DNA of 10,880 nucleotides from Demequinaceae bacterium UBA4004 (GCA_002384765.1 DGBM01000178.1:2065-12944), one strand, 5' to 3'; counted from the first letter of the stretch, positions 1 to 7,780 are shown. Notes: generated by a model not told the origin, from the letters alone. Numbers and translations are program-made.

Positions 1-798
<798 letters not shown>

Positions 799-848
799 GA
801 GTCCGTGTCGCTGCGGGCATCGCGGGGTGGCCGTGTCACCCTCGACCT

Positions 849-1517
849 ATGCACCGATGGCGACTCGCGTTGCTGGCTGCCGTAGCCACGCTCGCTCTGG
901 GCGGTTGCCTGCGCTTCACCGCCGACCTCACTCTTGACCCCGACAACACGGTGTCAGGTCAGTACGTGGTGGCGGTGGAGAAGGGCACCGGAGACAACTT
1001 TGGGATGTCCGACCGGGACATGGCCCAAGAGCTGTGGGGCGAGTATGCGAAGGCAAAGACCCTCGCCGACGTCTCCTACGGCGACTACAGCGAGGACGGC
1101 TACGTAGGAGTCACCGTCTCCTTTGCCGACGCACCTCTCGACACCTTTGCGCCGAGCGACGGGGACTGGGGCATTCAGCGCGTCGGCGATGAGTTCGTGG
1201 TGTCCGGACCGTCGAACGCGGTGAGTCTGGCAGCGCAAGGCGAACTGCCTCAGGACGACGTCTCGAGCCACCTCGCGGACGCGCAATTCATCGTTCGCGT
1301 GACGTTTCCTGGGGATGTGACGCAGAACAACGGCAGCGTCACCAACCGGACGGTGACGTGGCAGTTGCAGGACGCTCCTCCAGAACTGTCTGCGCGCGGC
1401 AGCGCCATCGCCAAGCCGGACCGTGCTGCGCCCCTTGCGTGGTTCGCGGCGGCGGTGCTGATCGCGGGTGGAATCGCGTACGCATGTGCCGGCCGGATTG
1501 CCCGCCGCGCACCCTAG
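849..1517 (+). CDS. LppM-family lipoprotein, copy 1
   Basis: This is a predicted membrane-anchored lipoprotein of 222 residues. Basic residues and a hydrophobic stretch (2-19) lead to the lipobox LGGC, with lipidated Cys20. The LppM-type domain runs from about 20 to 188: it opens with CLRFTADLTLDPDNTVSG, has GDEFVVSGPS near the middle, and ends with the block VTFPGDVTQNNGSVTNRTVTW. A single helix at about 195-216 and a short basic tail follow, so the protein is probably held by both lipid and helix, with the domain outside the membrane. LppM (Rv2171) of Mycobacterium tuberculosis has the same architecture; its biochemical role is not firmly known. It is the first of three tandem relatives, 32 nt before the next. 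There is no good Shine-Dalgarno before the ATG, and no in-frame upstream start was found after the pgm stop. It may be leaderless, though the -10-like CACCCT at 837-842 is weak. Confidence 0.85.
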   Translation: MHRWRLALLAAVATLALGGCLRFTADLTLDPDNTVSGQYVVAVEKGTGDNFGMSDRDMAQELWGEYAKAKTLADVSYGDYSEDGYVGVTVSFADAPLDTFAPSDGDWGIQRVGDEFVVSGPSNAVSLAAQGELPQDDVSSHLADAQFIVRVTFPGDVTQNNGSVTNRTVTWQLQDAPPELSARGSAIAKPDRAAPLAWFAAAVLIAGGIAYACAGRIARRAP

Positions 1518-1535
1518 TCCGGCGACGCCGACTGT

Positions 1536-1542
1536 GGGAGGG
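1536..1542 (+). promoter_or_regulatory. Shine-Dalgarno that fixes the start of LppM copy 2
   Basis: GGGAGGG lies 7 nt before the ATG at 1550. The same frame is open upstream to 1358, inside copy 1. This site, plus a signal peptide starting exactly at 1550, shows that the upstream extension is not translated. Confidence 0.75.
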
Positions 1543-1549
1543 TGAGGTC

Positions 1550-2344
1550 ATGAATCGCATCGCACGGGTCGCCGCGCTCAGCCTGGTCGCCGTACTCGCC
1601 CTGAGCGGGTGCCTCCGGTACAACGTGGACATCACGCTCGACTCCGACAACAAGGCCTCGGGCTCCGTCATCATGGCGGTCCAGAAAGGCATCGGAGAGC
1701 AGATGGGCGCCGCTTCGGACGAGGACGCGCTTGCGCAACTCTTCGCCGACAGCCCTTTCGAGGGCCAGTCTGGAAACTTCTCGGTGGACGACTACGCCGA
1801 GGGTGACTACATCGGCAAGTCGTACTCGTTCGACGGCCTGGACCTCGACCAGGTGAATGCGGCGTTCGGTGAGTTGTTCAGCATCGAGCGGGTGGGCGAC
1901 CAGTTCGTCGTGTCCAGCGAATCGTCCCCTACCAACGCGGACGAAATAGATCAGGTGCCGACCGGCGCCGAATCACTACTGTCGATCACGTTCCCTGGCG
2001 AGGTGAGTGGGGGCGAAACCAACGGAACGATCGAAGGCAAGACCGTGACATGGGACCTGTTCGCCCAGACCGAGCCGATCTCCGCGACGGCGGGCGCGAC
2101 GTCCGACAGCGCCTTCCCGCTCTGGCTGATCTTCGTGGCCCTGGCAATCATTGTGGCGCTGGCAGGCATCGCCGCGGTGGTGGTCATCGTCCTGCGCAAG
2201 CAGAAGGGCGCCGCGCCCGCCGCGATGTCCTCCGGTGCGGAAGGTGCTGTGCCTCCCCCTCCCACGCTCATGCCTGAGGTTGACCCGCCGGCACCCCCCG
2301 CCGAGCCGGCACCCCCCGCCGAGCCGGAGGACAAGAAAGAGTGA
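1550..2344 (+). CDS. LppM-family lipoprotein, copy 2, with proline-rich tail
   Basis: This predicted 264-residue lipoprotein has a signal peptide (1-20) ending in the lipobox LSGC, with Cys21. The LppM domain (about 21-188) begins CLRYNVDITLDSDNKASGSV, has VGDQFVVSSES in the middle, and closes with ITFPGEVSGG and GTIEGKTVTWDL; these blocks align plainly with copy 1. A strong membrane helix spans about 189-215 and is followed by the basic stop RKQK. The tail of about 45 residues is rich in Pro and Ala and ends PEDKKE. Part of the tail is coded by two perfect 18-bp repeats. If the domain is extracytoplasmic, the tail would lie in the cytoplasm, where it could bind a partner; that is inference. 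The stop overlaps the next start by 4 nt, so copies 2 and 3 are probably translationally coupled. The biochemical function is unknown. Confidence 0.87.
   Translation: MNRIARVAALSLVAVLALSGCLRYNVDITLDSDNKASGSVIMAVQKGIGEQMGAASDEDALAQLFADSPFEGQSGNFSVDDYAEGDYIGKSYSFDGLDLDQVNAAFGELFSIERVGDQFVVSSESSPTNADEIDQVPTGAESLLSITFPGEVSGGETNGTIEGKTVTWDLFAQTEPISATAGATSDSAFPLWLIFVALAIIVALAGIAAVVVIVLRKQKGAAPAAMSSGAEGAVPPPPTLMPEVDPPAPPAEPAPPAEPEDKKE
2288..2323 (+). repeat. Two perfect 18-bp tandem units in the tail of LppM copy 2
   Basis: The unit CCGGCACCCCCCGCCGAG occurs at 2288-2305 and 2306-2323, and a third begins (CCGG) at 2324. It keeps frame and encodes the repeated Pro-Ala-Pro-Pro-Ala-Glu pattern of the proline-rich tail. 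Such repeats can change unit number by slippage without breaking the frame. Confidence 0.9.
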
Positions 2345-3132
2345 TCACAGCTCTCTCGCGCGCGGCCGTGTTGCTCACCGTCGCGGCAATGCTGACCGGC
2401 TGCGTGAGGTTTCAGTCCACCAACACCTTCACGGCCGACGACACGGTCACGCAGGAGTTGATCGTCGCCCTCACGCCGGAGGCGGCCAGCCAGGCGGGCA
2501 TCGATCTGGACACGCTGACGACCCAAGCGTTGTCGGCGCCCGACGCGATCGGACGTGGTATCGATCCCTCCAAAGTGACGATCGAGGACTACGTCGAAGG
2601 GAACCGACGCGGAATCCACATCATCGCCAGAGACCTGACGTTGGACCAGTTCGGGACGGCGGCCCAGGTGGGCATCGACCAGGTGGCTCCGGGCCTGGGG
2701 ACCCCCATGAGGGTCGCACGAGACGGAAACGTCTACGTTGTCACCATCCCCGCCGACCCCAGCCGGGACCTGTCCGGGGTTCAGGGTGCCAGCGCGATCG
2801 GGCTGATCGCCGACTCGATCGACTTCGCCATCACTTTCACCTTCCCCGGGCCGGTCAAGTCCGCGACGGCCGGGCAGGTGGAGGGCAAGACGGTCGTGCT
2901 GGGCCTCGAGGACCTCCTGACGCCGGACGAGATCGTGATCCGCGGCCAGGCGACCGATGGCATTGCCTGGGGGCCCATCCTGAAATGGGTGGGCATCGGC
3001 GCGGCAGCGCTCGTCATTATCGGCGGCGCCGCCCTGCTGATCTGGCAAGACAAGCGGCGCACGTCCCACAACACGTTGCCGCCGCCGGTCGAGACTCCGC
3101 ATGGCGACGTCGGCGAGGGCGACCCCACCTAG
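2341..3132 (+). CDS. LppM-family lipoprotein, copy 3 (divergent)
   Basis: This 263-residue protein starts at GTG 2341, overlapping the stop of copy 2 as GTGA, with GGAGG at 2326-2330 as ribosome binding site. The signal peptide ends in the lipobox LTGC, with Cys21. The domain begins CVRFQSTNTFTADDTVTQEL and keeps the closing block of the family, FTFPGPVKSATAGQVEGKTV. It is the most divergent of the three and has an insertion of about 20 residues in its middle. A helix at about 213-236 is followed by the basic stop DKRR and a short Pro/Asp/Glu-rich tail. The topology is the same as its neighbours: lipid anchor, outer domain, one helix, inner tail. The three genes look like a diverged tandem array that may act together. 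Family membership rests on alignment by eye with copies 1 and 2, and the function is not known. Confidence 0.8.
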   Translation: MITALSRAAVLLTVAAMLTGCVRFQSTNTFTADDTVTQELIVALTPEAASQAGIDLDTLTTQALSAPDAIGRGIDPSKVTIEDYVEGNRRGIHIIARDLTLDQFGTAAQVGIDQVAPGLGTPMRVARDGNVYVVTIPADPSRDLSGVQGASAIGLIADSIDFAITFTFPGPVKSATAGQVEGKTVVLGLEDLLTPDEIVIRGQATDGIAWGPILKWVGIGAAALVIIGGAALLIWQDKRRTSHNTLPPPVETPHGDVGEGDPT

Positions 3133-3171
3133 GCCCCTCAACCGACCACCTTGTCTCGCCCAGGTGACATC

Positions 3172-4458
3172 ATGGCCTACGTGCCAAGCCCCTATAGCCC
3201 CCTCCTCAAGAAGCCCGGTGCGCGCCAGTTCGCGCTCGCGGGGCTCTTGGCGCGACTGCCCATTTCGACCCTCAACATCTCGGTGATGTTGATGATCCAG
3301 ATTCAGTACGACCGCTGGGAGATCGCGGGCCGGGTCGTCGCAGTAGGCGTCATCGTGTGGGCCCTCCAGACGCTCCCCACTGCGCGGTGGGTGGACCGCA
3401 AGGGACAGCGGATGATGATCCCGCTGACCGCCCTGTTCGTGATCGGCACCGTCATCTTGATCGCCACCGCGATGACGCGCGGGCCGGAACCATTGCTGTG
3501 GCTCGGAATCGCCATCGCTTCGCTTTCCGGGCCGCTCGGTTCGCTCACGCGGGCGAGGTGGTCGCACATTCTCGAGAGTGACGACGACATTCACACCGCA
3601 TTCTCCTTGGAGGGCGCGTTCGACGAGGTGCTGTTTGTCGCGGGCCCCGCGGTCGTCACGTTCATGGCGTACACCGTGCACCCGGCCTCGGGCCTGGCGT
3701 TGGCCGCGATCGGCATGGTCGGCGGCATCGCCTTGCTGCTGGCTCAACGGGAGACCGAGCCCCCCGCGCACGGAGAGGGCGACACGGGCGGCCTGGGATT
3801 CCAGGTTCCCGCGGCCATCATTGCCGCCGCCGGCGTGGCCGTCGCGCTCGGCGCACTATTCGGCGCGTTGGACATCTCGACAGTCGCTTTCGCCAAAGAG
3901 GTGGGCCACGAGAAGTGGGCCGGCCTCATCATCGGCGTGATCTCCTCCGGGTCCTTCGTGGGCGGACTCGCGTACGGGGCGCGCCGGTGGCGCACGCCTC
4001 TGTGGAAGCGGCTCGCAATCACGTCGATCCTGCTCGCCGCGGGGTTTGTGGCGCTCGCCACCATGCCGAACCTGTGGCTGTATGCGGGCGTCGGCTTCGT
4101 CGCGGGCCTGGCGATCGCGCCGTCGATCACCAGCATGGACTCGGTCGCCCAACGCGTGGTGAAGCAAAGCCAACTCACCGAGGGCATGGCGTGGCTGCGC
4201 ATCGGCCTGGGAGCGGGTGTGGCGCTCGGCAGCTGGCTGAGCGGGCGGGTGATCGACCAGGCCGGTCACGAGGCCGGGCTCCAGGTGATGGCTTGGTCGG
4301 CCGTGGGGGTCGCCGTGTTCGCGATTGCGGGCTCGCCCTGGGTGCGGCGAGACACGGAGGCGGCGGATCGCCGCCGGGGCATCACGAGCGAGCCCGGCGA
4401 CACGCTCCCGCCGGCGGTGGCGCTCGGCGAACAGCCGCCGATCCCCCCGATCGTCTAA
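3172..4458 (+). CDS. MFS-type membrane transporter
   Basis: This 428-residue integral membrane protein is the usual length for a 12-helix major facilitator. Hydrophobic segments are visible at about 18-43, 52-70, 82-101, 107-124, 148-168, 172-191, 212-233, 250-268, 280-297, 301-320, 342-360 and 370-388. The loop between helices 2 and 3 has the motif-A-like stretch ARWVDRKGQR (71-80), typical of the superfamily. The long central loop (about 192-210) and the Pro-rich tail (about 395-428) are hydrophilic. The substrate cannot be read; relatives are often loosely annotated as drug or sugar efflux proteins. ATG 3172 is preferred because AGGTGA lies about 5 nt upstream; a TTG at 3151 would add only seven residues. 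It follows the LppM array by 39 nt and precedes an ATP-grasp ligase, so export of a ligase product is possible but unproven. Confidence 0.88.
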   Translation: MAYVPSPYSPLLKKPGARQFALAGLLARLPISTLNISVMLMIQIQYDRWEIAGRVVAVGVIVWALQTLPTARWVDRKGQRMMIPLTALFVIGTVILIATAMTRGPEPLLWLGIAIASLSGPLGSLTRARWSHILESDDDIHTAFSLEGAFDEVLFVAGPAVVTFMAYTVHPASGLALAAIGMVGGIALLLAQRETEPPAHGEGDTGGLGFQVPAAIIAAAGVAVALGALFGALDISTVAFAKEVGHEKWAGLIIGVISSGSFVGGLAYGARRWRTPLWKRLAITSILLAAGFVALATMPNLWLYAGVGFVAGLAIAPSITSMDSVAQRVVKQSQLTEGMAWLRIGLGAGVALGSWLSGRVIDQAGHEAGLQVMAWSAVGVAVFAIAGSPWVRRDTEAADRRRGITSEPGDTLPPAVALGEQPPIPPIV

Positions 4459-4496
4459 GTGGGCGCGCGGAACGGGAGCCCCTGGCTGCGCCGGGA

Positions 4497-4502
4497 TACG
4501 GT
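4497..4502 (+). promoter_or_regulatory. Candidate -10 element for a leaderless ATP-grasp mRNA
   Basis: TACGGT fits the actinobacterial -10 pattern TANNNT, and its last T is 8 nt before the ATG at 4510. That would put the transcript start at or next to the start codon. No convincing -35 is visible. It suggests the ATP-grasp gene can be transcribed separately from the transporter. Confidence 0.4.
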
Positions 4503-4509
4503 GGCACTC

Positions 4510-5406
4510 ATGAACCCCCGCATCGCTCTTGTGACCTCCCGGGACCTGCCGTCAATCGATGCCGACGACGAACTGCTCGCGGCCCTGCTGCCCGGCGGGG
4601 AGGTGGTCGCATGGGAGGACGACGCAGTGGCGTGGTCCGACTTCGACCTGGTCATCCTGCGTTCCACCTGGAACTACACGGAACACCTGGAACGGTTCCT
4701 CACGTGGGCGGAACGCGTCGCGAGTCAGACGCGTTTGGTCAACCCGCTCAGCGTGATCAGGTGGAACACCGACAAGAGATACCTCGCCGACCTCGAGCGA
4801 GCGGGGATCCCGGTGGTGCCGACCACGTACGTCGCTCCGGGCGACGAGCCGCCGGAGCACGCTCTCGCGGGGCACGTGGTCGTCAAACCGACCGTGGGCG
4901 CGGGTTCGCGTGGGGCCGCCCTGATCCGCGACGACGTGGACGCCGCGGCCGCGCACGTCCGATCCCTGCATGCCCAGGGTCACGTCGCCATGATCCAGCC
5001 CTACCTGTCGCATGTGGACGCTCACGGTGAAACCGCCTTGATGTATGTCGCCGGCACGTTCTCTCACGCGGCTCGCAAGGCGGCGATCCTGTCTCGCGAC
5101 CTGGCGTGGAGTGCCGGCCTGTACGCGGACGAGAAGATTGTGCCCGCCACCGCGACGGCGGCCGAGCGCGAGATTGGCGACCGCATCGTGGCGTCGCTCC
5201 CGGAGCTCGTTGCCGGGGGCGACGGCGTCGCGTACGCGCGCGTGGACCTGCTTCCCACCGACCACGGGCCCGTGGTGCTGGAACTCGAGTTGACCGAGCC
5301 CTCGCTGTTCCTGATGGTCGACGGGGGCGCGGCCGCCAGGGCCGCCGCCGCCTTCCTTTCACTGGCACGCGGCGCAGACTACGATTCTGACGAAGGAGGC
5401 GAGTGA
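4510..5406 (+). CDS. ATP-grasp ligase, RimK/DcsG-like
   Basis: ATP-grasp enzymes join a carboxylate to an amine or similar nucleophile through an acyl-phosphate. The 298 residues run: N-terminal domain with IALVTSRDLPSIDADDELL (5-23) and FDLVILRSTWNY (45-56), linker with NPLSVIRWNTDKRYL (78-92), then the ATP-grasp fold. Likely ATP/Mg residues are K126 in VVVKPTVGAGS, E174 in HGETAL, D246 in ARVDLL, and E259 and E261 in LELELTEPSLF. The RSTWNY and RWNT-KRYL blocks resemble O-ureido-D-serine cyclo-ligase (DcsG, D-cycloserine synthesis) and its many unassigned actinobacterial homologues. No other cycloserine genes are present, so the substrate is unknown. ATG 4510 matches the family start; a GTG at 4459 would add 17 residues of unlikely sequence. 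The gene ends 1 nt before the DUF4190 gene and carries that gene's Shine-Dalgarno. Confidence 0.85.
   Translation: MNPRIALVTSRDLPSIDADDELLAALLPGGEVVAWEDDAVAWSDFDLVILRSTWNYTEHLERFLTWAERVASQTRLVNPLSVIRWNTDKRYLADLERAGIPVVPTTYVAPGDEPPEHALAGHVVVKPTVGAGSRGAALIRDDVDAAAAHVRSLHAQGHVAMIQPYLSHVDAHGETALMYVAGTFSHAARKAAILSRDLAWSAGLYADEKIVPATATAAEREIGDRIVASLPELVAGGDGVAYARVDLLPTDHGPVVLELELTEPSLFLMVDGGAAARAAAAFLSLARGADYDSDEGGE
5393..5399 (+). promoter_or_regulatory. Strong Shine-Dalgarno for the DUF4190 gene
   Basis: AAGGAGG, inside the last codons of the ATP-grasp gene, lies 8 nt before the GTG at 5408. It fixes that start and implies coupled translation of the two genes. Confidence 0.8.
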
Positions 5407-5407
5407 C

Positions 5408-5812
5408 GTGACTGAACAAGACCCTTGGACCACACCGCCCACCGACTCGGCGAACACCGGAGGGACGGCTCCTCAGTACGGAGCACCGCCCGCGTCGCTC
5501 GGGGAAGCGCAGGTTCCGCCTGCGCACTTCGGATCGCCTGTGAGCACCCAGAAGGACTGGATGGGCGTCACCGCCCTCGTCCTGTCGCTCGCAACCCTGC
5601 TGACGGGAGTCACGTGGATCGGCGGCATCATCTTTGGCCACCTGGGCCTGGCCGCTGCCAAGCGAGGCGAAGCGAGCAACCGCAGCATGGCTCTCGCGGG
5701 AGCCCTCATCGGGTGGGTCTTCGGGGGCCTGGCGATCCTCGCCGTCCTGGGCTTGATTCTTTTATTTACCACGGCGAGCGTCTCGTATACCTCACTGTCG
5801 TCACGGGGCTGA
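5408..5812 (+). CDS. DUF4190-domain small membrane protein (frame as it stands)
   Basis: This 134-residue protein of unknown function starts at GTG 5408, 1 nt after the ATP-grasp stop. The N-terminal 50 residues are hydrophilic and rich in Pro, Gly, Thr and Gln, as in many DUF4190 proteins. The domain has helix 1 (about 51-78, ending GGIIFGHLGLAAAKRGEA), a short polar loop (about 84-92, RGEASNRSM) and helix 2 (about 93-120). The loop GHLGLxxxKRGE and the SMALAG lead-in to helix 2 are family hallmarks. The frame stops at TGA 5810-5812, soon after helix 2. The next frame then continues with coding-like codon use to 5945, so the stop may result from a one-base indel at GGGG 5805-5808. The intact protein would then have about 178 residues. 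Confidence 0.8.
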   Translation: MTEQDPWTTPPTDSANTGGTAPQYGAPPASLGEAQVPPAHFGSPVSTQKDWMGVTALVLSLATLLTGVTWIGGIIFGHLGLAAAKRGEASNRSMALAGALIGWVFGGLAILAVLGLILLFTTASVSYTSLSSRG

Positions 5813-5945
5813 CCGCGCCCGCGGTGCGCGCGAGATCGAATGGAGTCGCCGCTCCGACAGCGTCGATTTGCCGCAGCAGTACTCCAACTGGCGGGACTAC
5901 GCCTTCTCCGACGCCCCCCAAGAAGACGGCCTCACTCACCCCTGA
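5811..5945 (+). pseudogene. Probable out-of-frame C-terminal tail of the DUF4190 protein
   Basis: From GAC 5811, the frame one base ahead of the DUF4190 frame is open to TGA 5943-5945. It encodes a tail that includes REIEWSRRSDSVDLPQQYSN and then WRDYAFSDAPQEDGLTHP. By hand count, 32 of 38 codons from 5832 end in G or C, as in the real genes here; the other forward frame is visibly poorer. It has no start codon or Shine-Dalgarno of its own. Removing one G from GGGG at 5805-5808 joins it seamlessly to the two-helix protein. A fossil indel, a sequencing error in the G run or a programmed shift at GGC-TGA-C would all fit; the first two are more likely. Confidence 0.5.
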
Positions 5946-5963
5946 TGTCGCTTGGCCGCGTGC

Positions 5964-5969
5964 CAGACT
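5964..5969 (+). promoter_or_regulatory. Candidate -10 element before the C-S lyase gene
   Basis: CAGACT is a weak match to TANNNT, but it keeps the key A and final T. The T is 8 nt before the ATG at 5977, the spacing expected of a leaderless transcript. No Shine-Dalgarno is visible before this start. Confidence 0.3.
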
Positions 5970-5976
5970 GGGCAAC

Positions 5977-7125
5977 ATGACTGAACCCAATCCCCTCGAA
6001 CAGGTCCCCCTCGAGCGTCTGCGTGAGCGCACCAGCATCAAGTGGCGACGCTACGACCCGGACGTCTTGCCCCTCTGGGTCGCGGAGATGGACGTCAACC
6101 TCGCACCCCCGATCACGGAAGCCCTTGAACGCGCCATCAGCGCGGGCGATACGGGCTACCCGGGCTCGACGCCCTTTGTGGAGGCGTTCACGACGTTCGC
6201 CGCCGCGCGCTGGCATTGGCCGAGCCTCGATCCCGCCCTCGTGCGCCCCGTCGCGGGAGTGATTCCCGGGTACACCGACGCCCTGCTGCTCGTCGCTGGC
6301 CGTGGCGGACACGTCGTGGTCACGTCTCCGGTCTACCCGCCCTTCTTTTCGTATCTGCGGGAAGCCGGCCTCACCGTCGTCGAAGCGCGCCTCACGGATC
6401 AGATGCGGATTGACCCCGACACGCTCGATGCGACCCTGGCTCAAGCGCGGCGCGACTCCGCGGAGGGGGTCGCGGTGCTGCTGTGCAACCCGCACAACCC
6501 GGGGGGCACCGTGCACACCCGCGCCGAACTCGAACAGGTTGCCAGCATCGCCGCAGCCCACGGCGCCTCCGTGGTGTCGGATGAGATTCACGCGCCGCTG
6601 GTCTATTCGACAGCAAAGTTCACGCCCTACCTCTCCGTTGACGGCCGCGGCATCGCCCTTCATTCCGCCTCCAAAGCGTGGAACCTCGCGGCGCTGCCGG
6701 GAGCACTCATGGTGTTCGGTCCTGAAGCGGCCGATGCCCATCGCACCTATGCCGCCGGCGCACACCACTGGCCGGGCCACTTCGGCGTCATCGCGCAGAC
6801 GGCCGCCTATACCCATGGGGCGCCCTGGTTAGAGGCTGTTCTCGAGGGCCTCGACGCCAACCGGCATCTGCTGGGGTCCTTGCTCGCCGAGCACCTGCCC
6901 GCGATCAAGTACCGCCTTCCCGAGGCGACGTACCTCGCGTGGCTCGACTGCAGGGATCTGGGACGTGGAGACGATCCGGCCGCGGTGTTCCTCGAGCGCG
7001 GTCGGGTCGCGCTGAACTCTGGGCCAACGTTCGGCACGGGCGGCGCCGGTCACGCGCGCCTCAACTTCGCCACCAGCGGCGCCCTCCTCGAGGAGGCCGT
7101 GAGGCGCATGGCGTCGGCGCTCTAG
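5977..7125 (+). CDS. MalY/PatB-type PLP-dependent C-S lyase / aminotransferase
   Basis: This 382-residue cytoplasmic enzyme has fold-type I class I/II aminotransferase architecture, at the length usual for the MalY/PatB family. These enzymes mostly cleave cystathionine or cysteine conjugates to a thiol, pyruvate and ammonia. The hallmark LPLWVAEMDV is at 31-40, and YPGSTPFVEAF follows. NPHNPGG at 171-177 holds the PLP-ring Asn (N174), and SDEIHAPLVY (201-210) holds the Asp (D202) that pairs with the pyridine nitrogen. The Schiff-base lysine is K233 in SASKAWNLA. R361 in ARLNFA probably binds the substrate carboxylate. The same frame is open back to 5425 through the DUF4190 gene, but the family start and sequence character place the N terminus at 5977. 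The exact substrate (cystathionine, cysteine or another amino acid) cannot be read. It sits between unrelated genes. Confidence 0.9.
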   Translation: MTEPNPLEQVPLERLRERTSIKWRRYDPDVLPLWVAEMDVNLAPPITEALERAISAGDTGYPGSTPFVEAFTTFAAARWHWPSLDPALVRPVAGVIPGYTDALLLVAGRGGHVVVTSPVYPPFFSYLREAGLTVVEARLTDQMRIDPDTLDATLAQARRDSAEGVAVLLCNPHNPGGTVHTRAELEQVASIAAAHGASVVSDEIHAPLVYSTAKFTPYLSVDGRGIALHSASKAWNLAALPGALMVFGPEAADAHRTYAAGAHHWPGHFGVIAQTAAYTHGAPWLEAVLEGLDANRHLLGSLLAEHLPAIKYRLPEATYLAWLDCRDLGRGDDPAAVFLERGRVALNSGPTFGTGGAGHARLNFATSGALLEEAVRRMASAL

Positions 7126-7151
7126 GCGCGCTCCCCGCCGAGTCCGCGTGG

Positions 7152-7157
7152 GACACT
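7152..7157 (+). promoter_or_regulatory. Candidate -10 element before the copper/DyP module
   Basis: GACACT keeps the A and final T of TANNNT. Its last T is 7 nt before the ATG at 7164, which would make a leaderless transcript. Only a weak GGGA is present as a possible ribosome binding site. No -35 is evident. Confidence 0.3.
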
Positions 7158-7163
7158 GATCCC

Positions 7164-7754
7164 ATGCGTCGGTCCGAGCGACTCCTGCGAGCCGCCGCTG
7201 TCGCCTGCCTTTCCACCGGGATCGCGTTGGCGATGCACATCGCCGGGGGCGGCACGATCCCCGCCACTCCCGGGGTGGTGGTTCCCCTGGTACTCGCCTT
7301 TGCCGTGAGTACACAGCTCGCAGGAAAACCCATGTCGCGGTGGCGGCTCGCCACCGCCGTCGTGACCGCACAGGCACTGTTTCACGGCGCGTTCGCGTGG
7401 GGCCCTGGCGCGCACGTGGTCGCCTTGGGCGCGGGCCCCCACGCTTCACATCAGCTCACGCGCCTCGCGGTCGACTCGGCGAGCGTGCACACCGCCCACG
7501 CCACTGTGGGGCCGTCCATGCTCGCCGCCCACGCGGCCGCTGCGGTCGCCACCTACGCGTTGCTGCGCCGCGCGGACGTCTTCGTGGCGCTACTGCGCCG
7601 CGCAGCAGGATCACTGGCGGCCCGCCTGACCATCGCCCCGCCGCGCCTCGCCACACCCGCGCGCCTCGCCGCACAGCCGGGGCGCACCCCCGTCTCCATC
7701 AGCATCGCTCGATCCCCGCGGGGACTGCGCGGACCCCCTCTTCACCTCGCCTGA
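7164..7754 (+). CDS. Histidine-rich membrane protein of a copper module
   Basis: I do not recognise a named family for this 196-residue protein. Hydrophobic segments lie at about 8-27, 36-53, 62-79 and 116-133, so about four helices are expected, with a basic Pro/Arg-rich C-terminal region (about 145-196). Nine histidines stand out: H25, H74, H84, H93, H96, H109, H112, H123 and H194. Those at 84-112 fall in a hydrophilic stretch between helices 3 and 4 that includes GPHASHQL and SVHTAHATVG. Such a loop could hold a metal ion, and the next gene is a PCu(A)C copper chaperone 51 nt downstream, so a role in copper movement is a fair inference. ATG 7164 is chosen because it starts a typical positive-then-hydrophobic N terminus; the frame is open upstream into the lyase gene. 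Confidence 0.7.
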   Translation: MRRSERLLRAAAVACLSTGIALAMHIAGGGTIPATPGVVVPLVLAFAVSTQLAGKPMSRWRLATAVVTAQALFHGAFAWGPGAHVVALGAGPHASHQLTRLAVDSASVHTAHATVGPSMLAAHAAAAVATYALLRRADVFVALLRRAAGSLAARLTIAPPRLATPARLAAQPGRTPVSISIARSPRGLRGPPLHLA

Positions 7755-7765
7755 CACTGCCTTGT

Positions 7766-7780
7766 CGCGCATCCTGCGCG
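7766..7780 (+). other. Small stem-loop between the membrane protein and PCu(A)C genes
   Basis: CGCGCA and TGCGCG form a perfect 6-bp GC-rich stem around the loop TCC. There is no T run, so it is not an obvious intrinsic terminator. It could slow or partly stop transcription, or protect the downstream mRNA. A stem of this size also arises easily by chance in GC-rich DNA. Confidence 0.3.

Noticed and set aside
1951..3771. 606-codon open frame on the minus strand, opposite LppM copies 2-3 and the transporter
   Set aside because: The residue mix is dominated by R, G, D, H and Q with no recognisable domain or helices. The plus strand carries clear lipoprotein and transporter signatures, so this is a mirror frame of GC-rich coding DNA.
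4459..4509. Upstream GTG start of the ATP-grasp protein at 4459
   Set aside because: It would add 17 residues unlike the family start, directly after the transporter stop and without a fitting ribosome binding site.
4552..5265. 237-codon minus-strand frame opposite the ATP-grasp gene
   Set aside because: Its residues are Arg/Gly/His-rich with no motif, and the ATP-grasp frame is convincingly coding.
5805..5813. Programmed +1 frameshift like that of prfB at GGC-TGA-C
   Set aside because: It has no slippery CTT-like codon, and re-pairing of the glycine or arginine tRNA after a slip looks poor. A one-base indel in the G run is simpler, though not excluded experimentally.
5425..5976. In-frame upstream extension of the C-S lyase (184 codons)
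   Set aside because: It reads across the DUF4190 gene in another frame, with poor codon use and no domain. The MalY/PatB family begins at the chosen ATG.
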